The notes beneath the pieces were generated by a model. It searched no databases. It worked only from the letters and a program-made list of their open reading frames with translations, and was not told the origin of the DNA. A program made the translations under genes and the position numbers. Shown piece after piece: positions 60,200 through 64,000 of a stretch of 64,000 bases of DNA (within the stretch, counting starts at the first letter, position 1; each line of letters begins with the position of its first letter). The stretch is taken from positions 36,170,447 to 36,234,446 of the forward strand of contig CM039466.1 in assembly GCA_022414725.1 (NCBI GenBank), written 5' to 3'. This DNA is from Microglena sp. YARC. Lineage: Eukaryota > Chlorophyta > Chlorophyceae > Chlamydomonadales > Chlamydomonadaceae.

Positions 60200-60253
60200 A
60201 CCATGCACAACACCGAGACGCGACATTGGAAATGTAGTGTAAACACAATCAGA
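60200..60253 (+). promoter_or_regulatory. Duplicated upstream block, second copy
   Basis: CATGCACAACACCGAGACGC, GACATTGGAAATGTAGTGTA, AACACAATCAG, about 40 bases before the ATG at 60295. Followed by TTTTACACATTTTACACAC repeats. See 49609-49662. Confidence 0.5.
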
Positions 60254-60294
60254 TACACATTTTACACATTTTACACACTTACACATTTACCAAC

Positions 60295-60657
60295 ATGAAT
60301 CCTGCAGCCTCCGGCACCATGTCCATGAGCTACTTGAAACGCCATGTGTACGAGCTGAGGACGTCCATGGATCCGAACATCGTTGTCAAGCTCCAGGGCC
60401 TCGATCATGACATGGCACGCATGTGGGTTGAGAATGCGGAGGGCGTTTGTGTGGACACACATGAGGTCAGTGTGCATGAGGCAACTGGTGAGGAGCTTAC
60501 AATCACCAATGAGGCTGTTCGTGTGGAGAGGTCGTATATCATCAAGATTAATAAGTCATATGTGGTGGCGTTCATGGGCAGCACGATCCTCAAGATTCAC
60601 AAACAGCAGCAGCATGCACTGTTCACAGCGAATGGTGCTGATCTGAAGCGCATTTGA
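60295..60657 (+). CDS. Hypothetical protein, 120 aa
   Basis: MNPAASGTMSMSYLKRHVYE, then LRTSMDPNIVVKLQGLDHDM, VCVDTHEVSVHEATGEELTI, RSYIIKINKSYVVAFMGSTI. Beta-rich with alternating hydrophobics in the second half; no cysteine cluster, signal or membrane segment; family not recognised. Clean frame, well-placed upstream motif and no overlap make it a good gene call. Confidence 0.65.
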   Translation: MNPAASGTMSMSYLKRHVYELRTSMDPNIVVKLQGLDHDMARMWVENAEGVCVDTHEVSVHEATGEELTITNEAVRVERSYIIKINKSYVVAFMGSTILKIHKQQQHALFTANGADLKRI

Positions 60658-60769
60658 GTGGGTAGCAAATTTTGCCTAAAGGGTTGCAACAGTTGACTCG
60701 TTTGCTTTCCGAAAATAAGTAAACCTAACAGTGTATAAGGAATTTGTATGTACTAAATATCAGAATGCC

Positions 60770-61410
60770 ATGTATGGCAACCAACGTTTCTGTAAAATTG
60801 GCAAGGCCTCCGATGCCCTTGGTGTCTCCAGGACCGTCCTCCGTCGATGGGCGGATAATGGCACGATCCGGACTCCAGTCAACCAACGTCTCTTTGACCC
60901 AAGCAGCATCCAAGGCTACCTCATCGAGCAGGAAAAAAAACCCAGCAGTCGTCAAGTCATTCTCTACGCATGTGTGTCCTCACACAAACAACAACCCGAC
61001 CTGCTCAGACAGCAATTGTTCTTGCAAACCCATATTTCTGACAAACATTCCGGATGCGAGCAAGTCAAGGACGTCGGATCAGGGTCAACTTCAAGCGCCC
61101 AGGACTTTTACGAGTATTGGACTCGTCACGGCAGGACTTGTATCGTCAATTGTTGTGGCTTCCAAAGACAGGCTCGCAAGGTTTGGTTTCGAGCTCATTT
61201 AATGGATTTGCTCGCAGCACTCCTGCTCGATCATCGTTCTCGATCACCAAGACGGAGCCCCTGAAGACGAGCTTGGAAAAGACCTCATGTCCATCGTTCA
61301 TGTATATTGTTGCCGATGGAACGGTCGAAGACGCTACAAAGTCAAATGCCAAACCCAAGTTGAGGACCTTAAAGCTGAAGCTGAACCCAACCAAGGCTCA
61401 GAAATCGATG
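60770..61410 (+). pseudogene. tnpA: IS607-type serine recombinase, broken
   Basis: The N-terminal MerR-like helix-turn-helix (CKIGKASDALGVSRTVLRRW) is followed by the recombinase start VILYACVSSHKQQPDLLRQQ. The usual YARVS motif here has cysteine in place of the conserved arginine; the nucleophilic serine remains. After DVGSG the frame shifts twice (NFKRPGLLRVLD, then IVVASKDRLARFGFELI). An in-frame TAA follows ELI where relatives have E or a similar residue. The rest continues in frame (IVLDHQDGAPEDELGKDLMS, IVHVYC, RWNGRRRYKV). The C-terminus overlaps the start of tnpB, as in other IS607 elements, including those in giant viruses. The enzyme is inactive as written. Confidence 0.8.
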
Positions 61411-62378
61411 CTGGCAGAGTTTGTGGGGTGCAGCCGGTTCATGTACAACAAGGCGGTGGCAGCACGGTTGGGCGTCGGGAGCACTCACAAGTCTGTCTTC
61501 CGAATTCGAGACAGGTATGTGACGAACAAGGTGAGGGGGGAGGGGAAGATGCCAATCCCGTACTTCAAGAATCGCCAATGGTTGCTTCAATGCCCCAAAA
61601 GCGTACGCCAAAGTGCAATCAAGGCTGCCTTGGCAAACATCAAGGCTTGCTTTTCTAATCTGAAAGCAGGTAACATCAAGCAGTTTTCAGCTCCGTTCAG
61701 ACGGAAGAAGACAGAGCTTGAGAGGGGTTGGGTCATTGAGATGGATCAGAAGAACGTTTCCAAGGATGGCGACAAACTCTTCATCTTCAAAGACATATTG
61801 GGAAACATGCGCCAATTCGGTAGCAAACAACTCCATAAGTTGATGCCTGAGGTAAACCCGACCCACGATCCAAAGGTCCACAAATCACGCTTCGGCGAAT
61901 ATTTCCTCGTCTTGTCTGTCGCTGCCAGGGACAGGAGGGCAGAGCGGAAGCCTGTCCATCCAGACAAGGTTGCAACTGCATCCATCGACCCAGGCGTCCG
62001 CAAAACAATGGTCACGTACTCACCAGAGAATGAGGAATCCTTCATGCTTGGTCAGGGACAGGCATCCGACCTTGTCAAACTCCTGCTGGTTCATGACAAG
62101 CTGCAGTCAAGGTTGGATACTGAGAAAACCTTACGAACAAAAGAGAGGATGAAGATAAAAATGCAGATGATTCGCATTCGGAAGAGAATTTTTTTACCTC
62201 AAGAAAGAGTTTAGGGACCAGACAACAAATTTCTTGGCCGCTCGCTACGATGTGTTGTTGGTACCTCAATTGGAGACGGCGAAGATGACAATCAGTGCTG
62301 AACGGGAGCTGACAACCAAGGTTGCCCGTCAGATGCTGACTTTGAGCCACTCTGTGCTGTTCAATCGGCTGAAGGAGA
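61300..62378 (+). pseudogene. tnpB: IS607-associated TnpB, frameshifted and 3'-truncated
   Basis: Starts MYIVADGTVEDATKSNAKPK inside the tnpA end. KLRTLKLKLNPTKAQKSMLA and CSRFMYNKAVA are the standard TnpB N-terminus. Next come KSVRQSAIKAALANIKACFS, GWVIEMDQKNV, then ASIDPGVRKTMVTYS with the first RuvC aspartate. The frame breaks in a T run at ~62192 and resumes as YLKKEFRDQTTNFL. VLLVPQLETAKM holds the RuvC glutamate. Homology to the inverted copy ends at ~62378, before the zinc ribbon and third RuvC aspartate. TnpB is the RNA-guided nuclease ancestor of Cas12 and Fanzor; this copy lacks an essential part. Confidence 0.8.
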
Positions 62379-62455
62379 TTCTTATTACACATCCGGGGGT
62401 ACGGGGGACATGTAGTAAGAAAGACAATGAATTCTCCATAGGGGTATCATAGGGG

Positions 62456-63780
62456 TCACTCCTCCGGGATGCTGTCCTTTACGAACAGGGATTTTCTGTT
62501 CGAAACTGCCTTCAGGAAGATGCCAGCTGCCCCCACAATGTCTCTGTCGCATGTGAATTGACAGTTCTTGCAGGTGTATGTCTCTCCACACTTGTTTAAG
62601 AAACCGCACATAGGGCAATGTCTGACTTGTGTAATGCTCAAGCACATGCAAGAACACTGTCCCGTACTCTTCAACACTTCTCCTTCAGCCGATTGAACAG
62701 CACAGAGTGGCTCAAAGTCAGCATCTGACGGGCAACCTTGGTTGTCAGCTCCCCGTTCAGCACTGATTGTCATCTTCGCCGTCTCCAATTGAGGTACCAA
62801 CAAACACATCGTAGCGAGCGGCAAGAAATTTGTTGTCTGGTCCCTAAACTCTTTCTTGAGGTAAAAAATTCTCTTCCGAATGCGAATCATATGCTTCTTT
62901 ATCTTCATCCTCTCTTTTGATCGTAAGGTTTTCTCAGTATCCAAACCTTGACTACAGCTTGTCATGAACCAGCAGGAGTTTGACAAGGTCGGATGCCTGT
63001 CCCTGACCAAGCATGAAGGATTCCTCATTCTCTGGTGAGTACGTGACCATTGTTTTGCGGACGCCTGGGTCGATGGATGCAGTTGCAACTTGGTCTGGAT
63101 GGACAGGCTTCCGCTCTGCCCTCCTGTCCCTGCAGCGGACAGACAAGACGATAGGAAATATTCGCCGAAGCGGGGATTTTTGGACCTTTGATCGTGGGTC
63201 GGGTTTTCCTCTGGCATCAACTTATGGAGTTGTTTGCTACCGAAGTAGCGCATGTTGCCCCAATATGTTTTGAAGATGAAAGAGTTTGTCGCCATCCTTT
63301 GGAAACGATCTTCTCTGATCCATCTCAATGGCCCAACCCTCTGCAAGCTCTGTCTTCTTCCGTCTGAACGGAGCTTTGAAAACTGCTTGATGTTACCTGC
63401 TTTCAGATTAGAAAAGCAAGCCTTGATGTTTGCCAAGGACAGCCTTGATTGCGCTTTGGCGTACGCTTTTGGGGGCACTGAAGCAACCATTGGCGATTCT
63501 TGGAAGTACGGTTAGCATCTTCCCTCCCCCTCACCTTGTGTCGTCACATACCTATCTCTCAAGAATTCGGAAGACAGACTTAGTGAGTGCCTGCCGACGC
63601 CCAACGTTGCTGGCCACCCACTCTATGCCGTTTTTGTACATGAACGCGGCTGCACCCCAACAACTCTGCCAGCATCGATTCTGACCTTGGTTGGGTCAGC
63701 TTCAGCTTTAAGGTCCTCAACTTGGGTTTGGCATTTGACTTTGTAAGCGTCTTCACCGTTCCATCGGTAATTATTATACT
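62456..63780 (-). pseudogene. tnpB: Inverted second copy of TnpB, with intact C-terminus
   Basis: It mirrors 61300-62378 and adds the missing end: VRHCPMCGFLNKCG, ETYTCKNCQF (CxxC...CxxC zinc ribbon) and TCDRDIVGAAGIFLKAV, where the third RuvC aspartate sits. Stop at 62456. It has many more small indels than the plus copy (for example around SSCLSAAGTGG, where the plus copy reads LVLSVAARDRRAE), and several motifs are out of frame. Confidence 0.75.
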
Positions 63781-63906
63781 TGAACGATGGACATGAGGTT
63801 TTATTTCTTTTCAGCTCGTCTTCAGGGGCTCCGTCTTGGTGATCGAGAAAGAGATGGTCGAGTAGCAGTGCTGTGAGCAAATCCATTAAATGAGCTCGAA
63901 ACCAAA

Positions 63907-63957
<51 letters not shown>

Positions 63958-64000
63958 GTGCCTGTCTTTGGAAGCCACAACAATTGACGATACAAGTCCT
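63781..64000 (-). pseudogene. tnpA: Inverted partial copy of IS607-type tnpA, running off the window
   Basis: Mirror of 61131-61290 (RWNGEDAYKVKCQTQ, then LDHQDGAPEDELK), interrupted by a 47-base T run at 63909-63955 where the plus copy has two T. Confidence 0.65.
63909..63955. repeat. T47 homopolymer
   Basis: An unbroken run of 47 T replacing TT of the mirrored sequence (CCAAACCTTGCG at 61170-61180, complement). The net gain of 45 bases keeps the reading frame. Confidence 0.9.

Overview
The window looks like DNA from a large nucleocytoplasmic DNA virus, or a viral/mobile-rich island in a protist or fungal genome. Bacterial gene layout is absent. The evidence is compact, mostly intronless genes on both strands; repeat-protein genes typical of giant viruses (F-box/leucine-rich repeat, ankyrin, 24-residue NPNITW/KPWDW repeats with an IQ-like tail, small membrane-anchored coiled coils); LRAT-fold proteins; an IS607-type tnpA/tnpB element; and eukaryotic mobile elements (two Fanzor genes, Tc1/mariner/IS630-like elements, a non-LTR retrotransposon, a MITE). 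No viral hallmark gene (capsid, PolB, packaging ATPase) is present, so virus versus host cannot be settled here.

Layout. 1-7,237: an LRAT protein, a PD-(D/E)XK-like protein, a tRNA-like sequence, an F-box/LRR protein and small genes. 7,238-25,897 and 26,898-44,918 are two copies of one ~18 kb segment, separated by exactly 1,000 N. Each copy ends exactly at the gap and is noisiest next to it, so this is most likely one locus present twice because two overlapping contigs were scaffolded without merging. That segment carries a DUF3669 pseudogene, two Fanzor genes, IS630/Tc1 fragments, a J-domain gene, coiled-coil genes, three tandem arrays (96, 106 and 80 bp) and an ankyrin gene that is intact only in the second copy. 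44,919-64,000: a second LRAT-like gene, paralogues of the left-arm small genes and LRR gene, a 5'-truncated LINE, the 24-residue-repeat gene, two broken trypsin-like protease genes, a complete Tc1/mariner-sized element with TA duplications, and an IS607-type element present as an inverted pair at the right edge.

Many genes are broken by single-base insertions or deletions. Where two copies can be compared the breaks differ, so much of the frameshifting in 7-45 kb looks like uncorrected long-read error. Pseudogene calls there mean 'broken as written'. Genes with a clean open frame are LRAT (438-1130), PD-(D/E)XK-like (1837-2412), LRR (3753-5264), ankyrin (42900-45626), LRAT-like (45770-46360), the TM-tail gene (47121-47594), the coiled-coil gene (49968-50618), the 24-residue-repeat gene (54700-55806), and several small unknowns. 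Dispersed repeats fill the intergenic space: a CAAGCAGA hairpin unit, a GC-rich GCGGCGGAGCCCC unit, CGGCGGAACACTG units and (CCGT)n tracts. A TGTAAACA motif precedes several start codons.
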